Positions 1 through 7,783 of a DNA stretch of 64,000 bases are shown here, one piece after another. Origin of the DNA: DTKD01 sp964494345. GTDB lineage: Bacteria; Armatimonadota; UBA5829. The notes beneath the pieces are model-generated. The model saw only the letters and a list, made by a program, of their open reading frames with translations, had not been told where the DNA came from and searched no databases. The DNA is taken from contig CAZBSI010000009.1 of assembly GCA_964494345.1 (NCBI GenBank), positions 1 through 64,000 on the forward strand. Direction: 5' to 3'. The translations under genes and the position numbers were made by a program. Position 1 is the stretch's first letter, and each line of letters opens with the position of its first letter.

Positions 1-7
1 ATTATAA

Positions 8-34
8 AGCCTCCGCAATATTGCGGGGGCTTTT
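8..34 (+). terminator. Rho-independent terminator of an upstream gene
   Basis: A 9-bp stem (AGCCTCCGC pairing with GCGGGGGCT, one G-U pair) closes a six-base loop and runs into TTTT. It probably ends a plus-strand gene lying before the window. Confidence 0.8.
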
Positions 35-61
35 GCTTGTAAGGCTGTTTATATCTTTCGA

Positions 62-90
62 TTGAGACCCACCTCTGCTTATGGTAGAAT
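62..90 (+). promoter_or_regulatory. Sigma70-like promoter of the heptose operon
   Basis: TTGAGA (62-67) and TAGAAT (85-90) are 17 bp apart, directly downstream of a terminator and about 30 bp before the hddA start. AGGAGG at 106-111 is the ribosome binding site. Confidence 0.65.
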
Positions 91-121
91 ACAATTGTAG
101 GCAACAGGAGGTTGTATCGAG

Positions 122-1099
122 TTGATCATTACCCAAACCCCTCTCAGAGTCAGCTTCGCTGGCGGTGGAACCGATTTCAGAGGATTCTATGAACACGACT
201 ACGGAGCAGTCGTGTCAACCGCCATTGACAAATATATATTTGTCGTTGTGAAGGAACGCTTCGACGACAAAATTCGTATTGGATATACACAGACTGAGAT
301 GGTTGAGTCTGTTGACGATATACAGCACGAACTCGCCAGGGAAGCTATGAGGATGGTCGGCATCACGCACGGAATCGAGATATCGACTATGGCCGACATT
401 CCTTCGGAGGGCTCGGGGCTGGGGTCGTCGAGCACGGTTACGGTCGGCCTATTGAATGCGCTGTATGCTTTCAAAGGTGAGATCGTACCCGCTGAGACTC
501 TGGCACAGCAGGCATGTGAGATAGAAATAGGGGTTCTCGGCAAGCCCATCGGAAAGCAGGATCAATATATCGCTGCTTATGGTGGGCTGAGACACTTCAA
601 ATTTATGGCCGACGGCACCGTTCAAACTGACGCCATTAAACTGAATGCTTCGGCCAGGCAAAGGCTATGCGAGAGTCTGTTGTTATTCTATACGGGGGTG
701 ACGCGCAAATCATCCTCCGTTCTCACGGAGCAGCGTAGCAACATTTGCGATAGGATGTCTGTGCTGATCGATATGCGAGATCAGGCCGACGAATTGGCCA
801 GGCAGCTAAGGCTCGGGGCCGTGGCGTCGCTTGGGCAGACGCTGCGTGACGGTTGGATGAAGAAGAAACAACTGGCAAGCGGCATCACCAACCCGGCCAT
901 TGATGAGATGCTGGATCTGGCGATGTCTGCCGGGGCGCTCGGCGGAAAAGTGACTGGCGCCGGTGGCGGAGGATTTTTCCTGGTATGCACGCAGCCGGAA
1001 AACAGGGGTGCGGTTCGTAAGAAGCTGGCGCATCTGCGCGAACTACCCGTAAACATGGAGCGTGACGGCTCAAAGGTTATCTTCAACGTCAGAAGGTAG
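122..1099 (+). CDS. hddA: D-glycero-alpha-D-manno-heptose 7-phosphate kinase (GHMP family)
   Basis: This cytoplasmic kinase should phosphorylate sedoheptulose-derived heptose 7-phosphate at C1, giving the 1,7-bisphosphate used for NDP-heptose synthesis. All three GHMP motifs are visible: PLRVSFAGGGTD (residues 7-18), the ATP loop GSGLGSSS (about 97-104) and a C-terminal glycine-rich motif (about 274-288). The 325-residue length is normal. The start is a TTG at 122 with AGGAGG ten bases upstream; no better ATG exists. gmhA and gmhB follow, which supports the heptose assignment over other GHMP sugars. The nucleotidyltransferase (hddC or hldE-like) is not in the window. Confidence 0.85.
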   Translation: MIITQTPLRVSFAGGGTDFRGFYEHDYGAVVSTAIDKYIFVVVKERFDDKIRIGYTQTEMVESVDDIQHELAREAMRMVGITHGIEISTMADIPSEGSGLGSSSTVTVGLLNALYAFKGEIVPAETLAQQACEIEIGVLGKPIGKQDQYIAAYGGLRHFKFMADGTVQTDAIKLNASARQRLCESLLLFYTGVTRKSSSVLTEQRSNICDRMSVLIDMRDQADELARQLRLGAVASLGQTLRDGWMKKKQLASGITNPAIDEMLDLAMSAGALGGKVTGAGGGGFFLVCTQPENRGAVRKKLAHLRELPVNMERDGSKVIFNVRR

Positions 1100-1107
1100 G
1101 TAGTGTT

Positions 1108-1680
1108 ATGTCGATGATCCAAGATTATCTCGGTTTGCTGACCCAGGCCATTGAGGAGTTGCCTGAGGAAAAAATACAGGACGTCATAGATACGCTGAAG
1201 GCCGCCCACGCCGAGGGCCGACAGGTTTTTATATTAGGTAACGGCGGCAGCGCTTCTACTGCAAGCCATATCGCATGCGATTTTCAAAAGGGCCTCAAGG
1301 AGCACACGGGCAAGAGATTCCGCGCCTCTGCGATGACCGACAACGTGGCGGTGATGACTGCCTGGGCCAACGACACGGACTACGAGAACATCTTCGCAGA
1401 GCAACTCGATAGCTTGCTGGAGGATGGCGACGTGGTTCTGGCGATTAGCGGCAGTGGCAACTCCCCTAATGTCATTAAGGCAGTCGAAAAGGCCAATGAG
1501 ATGGGCGCGATTACCATAGGCTGGTCGGGTTTCGCGGGAGGCAAGCTGGCGAAAGTTGCTAAAAAGACGATCGTGGTCAACAGCGACAACATGCAGCGTA
1601 TCGAGGACGTACACATGATTCTCGGCCATCTGGTCTTTGCCTGTCTTATGAAACAATGCCAGCGGGCAGCGACTCTGTGA
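1108..1680 (+). CDS. gmhA: Phosphoheptose isomerase (SIS domain)
   Basis: GmhA converts sedoheptulose 7-phosphate into D-glycero-D-manno-heptose 7-phosphate, the substrate of the kinase encoded just upstream. The single SIS domain shows the phosphate-binding loop GNGGSASTASH (44-54) and a second serine-rich loop ISGSGNSP (113-120). A C-terminal E-x-x-H segment is consistent with the metal site of the family. The length of 190 residues is typical. The gene begins 8 bp after hddA and its end overlaps gmhB, so the three are probably one transcript with translational coupling. Confidence 0.92.
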   Translation: MSMIQDYLGLLTQAIEELPEEKIQDVIDTLKAAHAEGRQVFILGNGGSASTASHIACDFQKGLKEHTGKRFRASAMTDNVAVMTAWANDTDYENIFAEQLDSLLEDGDVVLAISGSGNSPNVIKAVEKANEMGAITIGWSGFAGGKLAKVAKKTIVVNSDNMQRIEDVHMILGHLVFACLMKQCQRAATL

Positions 1681-2219
1681 GGGCTGTTTTTCTTGATCGC
1701 GACGGGGTTATCAACTCCGATCGCGACGACTATGTCAAAAATGTAGGCGAGCTGAGGATATTCCCGTTCGCGCCGAGCGCGATTAAGCGGCTTAACGACG
1801 CCGGGTGGCCTGTATTCGTGGTCTCCAACCAGCAGGGGGTTGCGAAGGGCATTATTGCGGAAAACGATCTTGACGCTATGGAGCGCGAGATCTCCCGACA
1901 GGTCGAAGACGCCGGTGGCAGGATCACGAAGTTCTACTACTGTAAACATCTGGCCTCCGATGGTTGCTCTTGTCGCAAACCCGAGCCGGGGATGATCCTG
2001 AAAGCCGCCGACGAGTATGGCATTGATCTTGCTGAGTCTGTTATGGTTGGGGACACGGCTCACGACATCGCGGCTGGCAAATCGGCGGGTTGCCGGACAG
2101 TTCTGGCGCTTACAGGCAAACTCACGCGCGCAGAGGCTGATAACCTTCCGCATCGCCCCGATTATGTCGCAGACAATCTAAGCGATGCTGTTGATTTTAT
2201 TTTATCGCAACAGACCTGA
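1656..2219 (+). CDS. gmhB: D-glycero-D-manno-heptose 1,7-bisphosphate phosphatase (HAD family)
   Basis: GmhB removes the C7 phosphate from heptose 1,7-bisphosphate before nucleotidyl transfer. The HAD nucleophile motif is FLDRDGVIN, with Asp14 and Asp16. The family's zinc-binding loop is present as YCKH followed by CSC (Cys-His-Cys-Cys), followed by the motif-III lysine in CRKPEPGM and the metal-binding MVGDTAHD. The ATG lies inside gmhA and the two genes overlap by 25 bp in different frames, which argues for tight coupling. Confidence 0.9.
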   Translation: MPAGSDSVRAVFLDRDGVINSDRDDYVKNVGELRIFPFAPSAIKRLNDAGWPVFVVSNQQGVAKGIIAENDLDAMEREISRQVEDAGGRITKFYYCKHLASDGCSCRKPEPGMILKAADEYGIDLAESVMVGDTAHDIAAGKSAGCRTVLALTGKLTRAEADNLPHRPDYVADNLSDAVDFILSQQT

Positions 2220-2288
2220 CCTGTGAATATTACAGACTGCGCAGGGAATGTTTTAGATGATGGATAATATTCTGGAGAATTCGCAGCT

Positions 2289-3311
2289 ATGATCGTCTCC
2301 ACTGCGCCTGGCAGATGTGGTATTGTTGGAAACCCGACGGATATGTATGGCGGGTCGGTTATATCCTGCTCAACCGCCGAGCGTGCGCGCTGCACCATTA
2401 TGGACGCGCCGACGCTCACTCTGTCGGTCTCCGGCTTTGTACAGATGATCAGATCCTCAGAGGATATGCGACTGCAGGGCAACTACCTCGACATCCCCAA
2501 AGCTGTGCTGACCTATTTCAACTTGGATCACACAAATTTCAAGTGCAGGCTGAGCGCGGGTTCGGAGATACCCGAATCTGCGGGACTTGCCGGCTCCACT
2601 GCGTTAGTTGTCGCTGTGTTGGGTGCGGTCGGTGAGAAGCTGGGCGTGATTATGGATCGGTTCGCGGTCGCCGAGACTGCCCGTAAGATCGAGTATCGCA
2701 TAATGGGTATAACCTGCGGCTATCAGGATCAGCACATGGCGGCGTTCGGCGGACTGAACTACATGGATTTTCGAGGTAAAGAGAGGCTCGCTCAGGATGA
2801 AAACGAGCCTTTAGCCACCGTCGAGCCTTTGCAATCCACAGTAGGCGAGCTACCCATAGTCGTCGCCCACACCGGCATTCAGCGCAATTCAGGCGTCGTT
2901 CACAAGAGCATACGGGATCGTTGGATCGATGGCGAAGCTGCCGTTGTGGAGGGTTATTTGCGAATCGCGGAGCTTGCCTGGATCGGCAAAAAGGCCATAC
3001 TCAATCGCGACTGGGAGACTTTAGGCTCTCTAATGAACGAAAACCACTTTATTCAGCGTACCTTGGGTGGGTCCGGGCCGCAGAACGATTACCTGATAGA
3101 TATCTGTCTTGCCAATGGCGCGCTCGGGGCAAAACTGGCCGGCGCTGGCCACGGAGGTACCATAGTCGCGTTGACCGTGGAACCAGATCGCACGGTTCAG
3201 GCACTGCGAGAGGCAAGAGCGGAGAGAATCATCTGGCCACGCCCAGTAGAAGGCCTAAGCATCGACGCGACCTGGCAACAACTCCTGCCGGAGTATCAGT
3301 TTAGAGGTTAG
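2289..3311 (+). CDS. GHMP-family sugar kinase, substrate unknown
   Basis: This is a second GHMP kinase in the heptose operon, 340 residues. It has an N-terminal APGRCGIVGNPTD motif (residues 6-18), an ATP loop PESAGLAGSTA (95-105) and a C-terminal GAKLAGAGHGG motif. The N-terminal signature resembles glucuronokinase- and galactokinase-like members more than HddA, and the ATP loop is less canonical (SAGLAGS instead of SGLGSS). By context it may activate a second sugar for the same surface glycan, but the substrate cannot be read from the sequence. GGAG at 2273-2276 lies about 12 bases before the ATG. Confidence 0.7.
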   Translation: MIVSTAPGRCGIVGNPTDMYGGSVISCSTAERARCTIMDAPTLTLSVSGFVQMIRSSEDMRLQGNYLDIPKAVLTYFNLDHTNFKCRLSAGSEIPESAGLAGSTALVVAVLGAVGEKLGVIMDRFAVAETARKIEYRIMGITCGYQDQHMAAFGGLNYMDFRGKERLAQDENEPLATVEPLQSTVGELPIVVAHTGIQRNSGVVHKSIRDRWIDGEAAVVEGYLRIAELAWIGKKAILNRDWETLGSLMNENHFIQRTLGGSGPQNDYLIDICLANGALGAKLAGAGHGGTIVALTVEPDRTVQALREARAERIIWPRPVEGLSIDATWQQLLPEYQFRG

Positions 3312-3584
3312 GTTCCTTTCCTGCCATTTCGAGCCGCCACCCCTGTCATTTCGACCACCATGTCATTTCGAACCGCCCCCCTGTCATTTCGACCGTGCTG
3401 TCATTTCGAGCCGCCCCCCTGTCATTTCGACCGTGCTGTCATTTCGAGCCACCCTCCCTTGTCATTTCGACCGTGCTGTCATTTCGAGCCACCCTCCCTT
3501 GTCATTTCGAGCGCAGCGAGAAATCTGATTTTTCGGGGTCAGATGTCTGACGTTCGAAGTTCGAATCCGGCTCGACAAATCTGA
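3312..3584 (+). repeat. Polar array of family A repeats (10 copies)
   Basis: TGTCATTTCGA recurs about ten times from 3321 to 3512. Inner copies alternate between ...CGACCGTG and ...CGAGCCACCCTCCCTT, forming a roughly 41-bp dimer unit. Only the last copy (from 3501) carries the complete palindrome ending in GCAGCGAGAAATCTG. A GACGTTCGAAGTTCGAATCCG-like module follows. There is no gene here; short open frames such as one at 3360-3584 are translated repeat. Confidence 0.85.
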
Positions 3585-4223
3585 CTACAACTTCCCCTCT
3601 TTTCGCAGCTTAAAGAACTCAAACGCCAGCATCGTGCTTGGTATATCCACCACGGTTGCGAATTTTTCGAATACCCTCGCTAGGGCCCTTTTTGAAATCT
3701 CGTCGGAGTTTTCATCATAGCCCATCTTATCTATCGCCTCGTCAATTAACCGGAACACTTCCCACATAAACTCGGCTCGCTGCTGGGCTAATTGTCTGAG
3801 GTTCAACTTGGCGTAAAGGCGGGTGATCTGTTCGCCGATCTGATCCCACGCCGCGATGACCTGGCGTTCTTTCTCCCTTTGCGCGTTCAGGGTGACGTGA
3901 GTTGTCTCACGGGCTTTTTCCTGTTGTTTATAATGTTCATAATCCTCAATGGTAGTGCCTTCGATGATCCTCACACGAACCTTACGTTTGAGAACCTCGC
4001 TTACACATTGGTCGACAATCGCGCGATGTTGTGCGCTGCGCAGGTGTCCTGCCATCGGAAGGTCCTGGTTGGCAAAACCCAATATAAATTCGTTGCCCTC
4101 CACTGCGATTCCGACGGGCAATTCCAAGGCACGATACAGCGTAGGCGCTATCACCCTGTCTTTGACCTTCTCAGCGGCAATTAACCATATCTGATGAGCT
4201 TGCTTTTGCGTAATCTCGTTCAT
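3585..4223 (-). CDS. Hypothetical protein with DnaA N-terminal-like domain
   Basis: This is a 212-residue cytoplasmic protein. Residues 8-90 resemble the DnaA N-terminal domain: an IW...AAEKV...R helix, a strand pair reading VEGNEFILGFANQDL, then a helix and a closing VRVRIIEG strand. DnaA uses that fold to bind DnaB and DnaA partners. No AAA+ or HTH domain follows. Instead there is a charged, helix-rich segment (95-200) with no motif I recognise. AGAGG six bases before the ATG supports the start. The domain call is from recall of the fold pattern, not a profile search. It stands alone between a repeat array and nuoN. Confidence 0.6.
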   Translation of the reverse strand: MNEITQKQAHQIWLIAAEKVKDRVIAPTLYRALELPVGIAVEGNEFILGFANQDLPMAGHLRSAQHRAIVDQCVSEVLKRKVRVRIIEGTTIEDYEHYKQQEKARETTHVTLNAQREKERQVIAAWDQIGEQITRLYAKLNLRQLAQQRAEFMWEVFRLIDEAIDKMGYDENSDEISKRALARVFEKFATVVDIPSTMLAFEFFKLRKEGKL

Positions 4224-4287
4224 TTTGACCTCTTACGATTTTCCCACTCAACTTTATTTTCTCTCGCAATTAGCCAAGATGGCTGAC

Positions 4288-5967
4288 TCAGCGTTGCAGA
4301 GTTGAGACAGCCGCCTGCGAGGCATACACCGCCCCGGACGCGAGTTTTGATATCGGTTTTGCGAACAGCAAGAATGCGATAGTCAGCGCCAACGTCGCCG
4401 CAATCGCGGTATTTACAGCCGTGGCGCCGCGGATTTTAGACTCTGTTCGACCGGGCACGAAGTACATTACTCGAACCACGTTAAAGTAATAATAGACTGA
4501 AATGACGCTGTTCACAACACCCAGAGCCGCAAGAACGATCAGTTCCGGGTGACCCATCAAGCCTATCTTGATCGCGCTTCCAAACACGAACAGCTTTCCC
4601 AAAAATCCGGCGGTCGGAGGTATGCCCGCTAAAGATGCGAAAAACACAGCCAACGCAGCCGCATAAAACGGAGAGCGTTTAGCAAGTCCCGCGTAATCCT
4701 CGATATTATCCGACCCAGTGCGTTTTCCAACCGCAACTACGACGGCGAATGCTCCGAGGTTCATAAGCAGATAAGCGATGAGAAATACAATCACGCCCTG
4801 CATCCCCCACGGCAAACCATCTCCGGCAGGAATATTCGCTCGGACAACCGAACCGTCTATGTTAGACCGAGTGAAAATATGCATCTCCGCCAGCACGCCG
4901 ATCATCATATACCCGACCTGCGCGATGCTGGAATACGCCATCATCCTTTTAATATTGCGCTGCGGGATAGCGACCAGATTTCCCCAGAACATGCTCAGCG
5001 CGCACATCAGCACCAGTATCCAATACCAGCTCAGCGACACCGGACTTGCAGCGGGGTTTGCTACCACTATCAAAAATCTTATCAGCACCGCCAACCCTGC
5101 GGCCTTGCTCACCACCGACAGAAATGCGGTAACCGGAGTAGGGGAGCCTTCGTATACATCCGGCGCCCAGAACTGTATTGGCACAAGGGCCAGCTTGAAT
5201 CCAAGCCCCACCAGCACGAACATCACCCCGACCCATCCCGCGCCGGTTTGAGCGGCCCCGAACGGCAGCACGGCGGAAGCGCCCGTATAAAAGCCTCTCG
5301 CTATTCCCTCCAGCGACGTGTTGCCACCGCTGACGCCGAACAAAATCGACATCCCATAAAGCATAATCGCCGAACACGCCGCGCCGTAGAGGAAATACTT
5401 CAGCCCAGCCTCACCAGATCTTCTGTCCTGCTTGGCATAAGCCGCAAGCACATAGCTTACGAGGCTGATGAACTCAATAGTCAGCAAAATCGCGATCAAA
5501 TCCGAGGCAGCGGTCGCTAATGATGCTGCTGCCGCAGCGAACATCAACAAAGCATAATACTCCGCCTTATGCTTCTGAAACTCGCCGAAGTGGTCGATTG
5601 ACATCAGCATCACGATCAAAGCGCCCGCGATCGCCACAAACGACATAATCGCTGAAAAAGGATCAACCGTCAGTTGCGCAAATCCGTCTTTTGTAATGAA
5701 CAACCCCACCGCCGGCGTCTTCATCACCACATCGCCGACCACTGCGTTTTGTGCAGCCGAGGCATAAATAGAGGAAAGATATATAACGCCCCCCGCCAGC
5801 ACGAGCGCGGGTATCATCAACGCAGGCGCAAGATAATGCGCAGCCAGATAATGCTCCAGCCTGCCCTTGGGATTAACCGCCGCAAACACCCCAATGACCA
5901 AAACAATAATCGCCGCAGCCATCAGGTATATAGCAGGTGATATTAAAATAATATTGCCGATATGCAT
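4288..5967 (-). CDS. nuoN: NADH-quinone oxidoreductase subunit N
   Basis: NuoN is an antiporter-like proton-pumping membrane subunit of complex I. The 559-residue protein has about fourteen hydrophobic helices. It shows the conserved proton-channel region around YEGSPTPVTAFLSVVSKA, followed by the MAYSSIAQVGYM motif typical of the NuoN/L/M family. It is the last gene of the minus-strand set nuoH-I-J-K-L-M-N, separated from nuoM by a 304-bp repeat-filled gap, so it may be poorly coupled to it. No Shine-Dalgarno sequence is evident before the ATG. Confidence 0.93.
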   Translation of the reverse strand: MHIGNIILISPAIYLMAAAIIVLVIGVFAAVNPKGRLEHYLAAHYLAPALMIPALVLAGGVIYLSSIYASAAQNAVVGDVVMKTPAVGLFITKDGFAQLTVDPFSAIMSFVAIAGALIVMLMSIDHFGEFQKHKAEYYALLMFAAAAASLATAASDLIAILLTIEFISLVSYVLAAYAKQDRRSGEAGLKYFLYGAACSAIMLYGMSILFGVSGGNTSLEGIARGFYTGASAVLPFGAAQTGAGWVGVMFVLVGLGFKLALVPIQFWAPDVYEGSPTPVTAFLSVVSKAAGLAVLIRFLIVVANPAASPVSLSWYWILVLMCALSMFWGNLVAIPQRNIKRMMAYSSIAQVGYMMIGVLAEMHIFTRSNIDGSVVRANIPAGDGLPWGMQGVIVFLIAYLLMNLGAFAVVVAVGKRTGSDNIEDYAGLAKRSPFYAAALAVFFASLAGIPPTAGFLGKLFVFGSAIKIGLMGHPELIVLAALGVVNSVISVYYYFNVVRVMYFVPGRTESKIRGATAVNTAIAATLALTIAFLLFAKPISKLASGAVYASQAAVSTLQR

Positions 5968-5978
5968 AGTATTAGTTG

Positions 5979-5991
5979 CAGATAATATCTG
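5979..5991. promoter_or_regulatory. 13-bp perfect palindrome just upstream of nuoN
   Basis: CAGATA-A-TATCTG (plus-strand reading) is a perfect inverted repeat 11 bp before the nuoN start. It could be an operator or chance. It lies at the inner edge of the repeat array and does not match the repeat families. Confidence 0.3.
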
Positions 5992-6271
5992 TCGTCACTT
6001 CAAGCGCCCTACCACGATCATTCCAAGCGCCACCACGGTCATTCCAAGCGCCCTACCACGGTCATTCCGAGCGCCCTACCACCGTCATTTCGAGCTCCCC
6101 CACCGTCATTTCGAGCGAAGCGAGAAATCCGCTTTTCCGTAGTCCAATTTCAGACGTTCGACGTCCGACCGTACAACGTTACGCTTTCCACATTCCGATA
6201 CTATATAATTAATTTCTGGCTTTCGCCTGTTTCGCGATTTCGCGTTTTCTTTCCTCAAAACCCCATTCTAA
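5992..6271 (+). repeat. Polar array of family A repeats with graded decay
   Basis: This fills the nuoN-nuoM gap. Six copies read left to right as GTCACTTCAAGC, ATCATTCCAAGC, GTCATTCCAAGC, GTCATTCCGAGC, GTCATTTCGAGC and finally a full palindromic copy with GAAGCGAGAAATC (to about 6129). Divergence grows with distance from the intact copy. Downstream are a GACGTTCGACGTCCGACC module and a TTTCGCGATTTCGCGTTTTC tract (6226-6252). Confidence 0.85.
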
Positions 6272-7783
6272 TTAATGAAACAACCCCAGAATCGCCCCGG
6301 ACGCATTCGAGAAGAAAGCGAACACCGGGCCGGGCAGGACACCGAATAGAAGCATCAGCGCCATCAGCGGCGTCAGGCTCACAATCTCTCTGGCGTTGGC
6401 GTCCGGCATTTTCTCCCATTTCGGGTTAAGCGGCCCGAGCAGCACCCGCTGCATCATCCACAGCATATAAGCCGCAGTCATCACAATTCCGATCAGCGAC
6501 AACCCCGCAAACATCGGGCTTATGTTATAGGTCCCGACCAGCACCGAAAGTTCTGCGATAAACCCGGTCATACCCGGCAACCCTAAAGACGCGAAGCTGC
6601 AAAACGCCAGCATCCCCGCAAATATCGGTACCTTCGCCCCGAGCCCGCCGAAATCCGCCAGATTCCGGGTATGCGCCCGCTCATAAACTACTCCAACCAA
6701 AAGGAACAACGCGCCGGTTATCAGACCGTGGCTGAACGCCTGCATCTGCGCCCCATTAAGAGCAAGTGTGCGTGCCTGTTCGCTAATTCCAGCTATTCCG
6801 GCCCCTGCGACCGCACATCCGAGGGTGACATAGCCCATATGATTGACGGAAGAATACGCGATCAGCTTCTTCAAATCGCTCTGCGCCATCGCCACAAATG
6901 CGCCGTAGATTATAGCCACCACCGAAACCGCCGCGATTATCCACCAATACTGCTGGAACTGCTGCGGCATTATCGGCATCAGGATTCTCATAAACCCGTA
7001 GGTCCCCATCTTAAGCAGCACCCCTGCCAAAATCACCGACCCCGCAGTAGGAGCCTCGACGTGCGCATCGGGAAGCCAGGTATGGAACGGGAACATCGGA
7101 GTCTTAACCGCAAATCCGAAGAACAACCCCCAGAACACCAGCGACCCCACCAGCGACGGCGTCGCAAACGGATGCGCTAATGCGATTTTCTGCATATCAA
7201 ACGTGTTCCCACTGGTGAAATACAGCGCCAAAATAGCCAGCAGCATAGCCATACTGGCCACCATCGTATAAATAAAGAACTTAATCGCGGCATATTCCCT
7301 GCGCGGCCCGCCCCAGATGCCGATCAGGAAATACATCGGCACCAGCGAGACTTCCCAGAACACGAAGAACAACACGAAATCCAGCGCCGTGAATACCCCC
7401 AGCATCCCCGTTTCCAGCAACAGGAACATCCAGAAGAACTCCTTCGGCCGCAGGTCGATAAAGGTTGAATATATCAGGCTCAAAGTGGTCAGCAGGGTGG
7501 TGATGAAAATAAGCGGCACGCTGAGGCCATCTACCCCCATCTTAAATGAGACCCCCAGCGACGGTATCCACGCGGCGTTGATTCCGAACTGGCTGCCGTT
7601 CGGAAACGCGGCCCCAGCCCGGTCATAAGCGATCCACAGCCATATCGAAATCCCCAGCGGTATCAGACTGACCAAAATCGAAGTCTGCTTGATGACTGCG
7701 GGCTTCTCTTTAGGAATAAAAAGCAGTATCGCCGCCCCAAGCAGCGGGAAAAATGTTAATATCGGAAGGATAAGTGAATCCAT
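6272..7783 (-). CDS. nuoM: NADH-quinone oxidoreductase subunit M
   Basis: NuoM is a second antiporter-like proton channel of complex I, here 503 residues with about fourteen helices. Diagnostic stretches are the conserved glutamate region near FWEVSLVPMYFLIGIWGG, then TPMFPFHTWLPDAHVEAPT and the LIAYSSVNHMGY motif. The 5' end overlaps the nuoL 3' end by 28 bp, so translation is probably coupled to nuoL. Confidence 0.94.
   Translation of the reverse strand: MDSLILPILTFFPLLGAAILLFIPKEKPAVIKQTSILVSLIPLGISIWLWIAYDRAGAAFPNGSQFGINAAWIPSLGVSFKMGVDGLSVPLIFITTLLTTLSLIYSTFIDLRPKEFFWMFLLLETGMLGVFTALDFVLFFVFWEVSLVPMYFLIGIWGGPRREYAAIKFFIYTMVASMAMLLAILALYFTSGNTFDMQKIALAHPFATPSLVGSLVFWGLFFGFAVKTPMFPFHTWLPDAHVEAPTAGSVILAGVLLKMGTYGFMRILMPIMPQQFQQYWWIIAAVSVVAIIYGAFVAMAQSDLKKLIAYSSVNHMGYVTLGCAVAGAGIAGISEQARTLALNGAQMQAFSHGLITGALFLLVGVVYERAHTRNLADFGGLGAKVPIFAGMLAFCSFASLGLPGMTGFIAELSVLVGTYNISPMFAGLSLIGIVMTAAYMLWMMQRVLLGPLNPKWEKMPDANAREIVSLTPLMALMLLFGVLPGPVFAFFSNASGAILGLFH

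Noticed and set aside
2541..2580. Apparent reversed family B hairpin (GGTTCGGAGATACCCGAATC)
   Set aside because: It lies inside the coding region of the second GHMP kinase (GSEIPES) and lacks the stem; judged a coincidence.
3321..3520. CRISPR array
   Set aside because: The repeats are 11-25 bp with nearly constant, related 'spacers', no long identical direct repeats with unique spacers, and no cas gene in the window.
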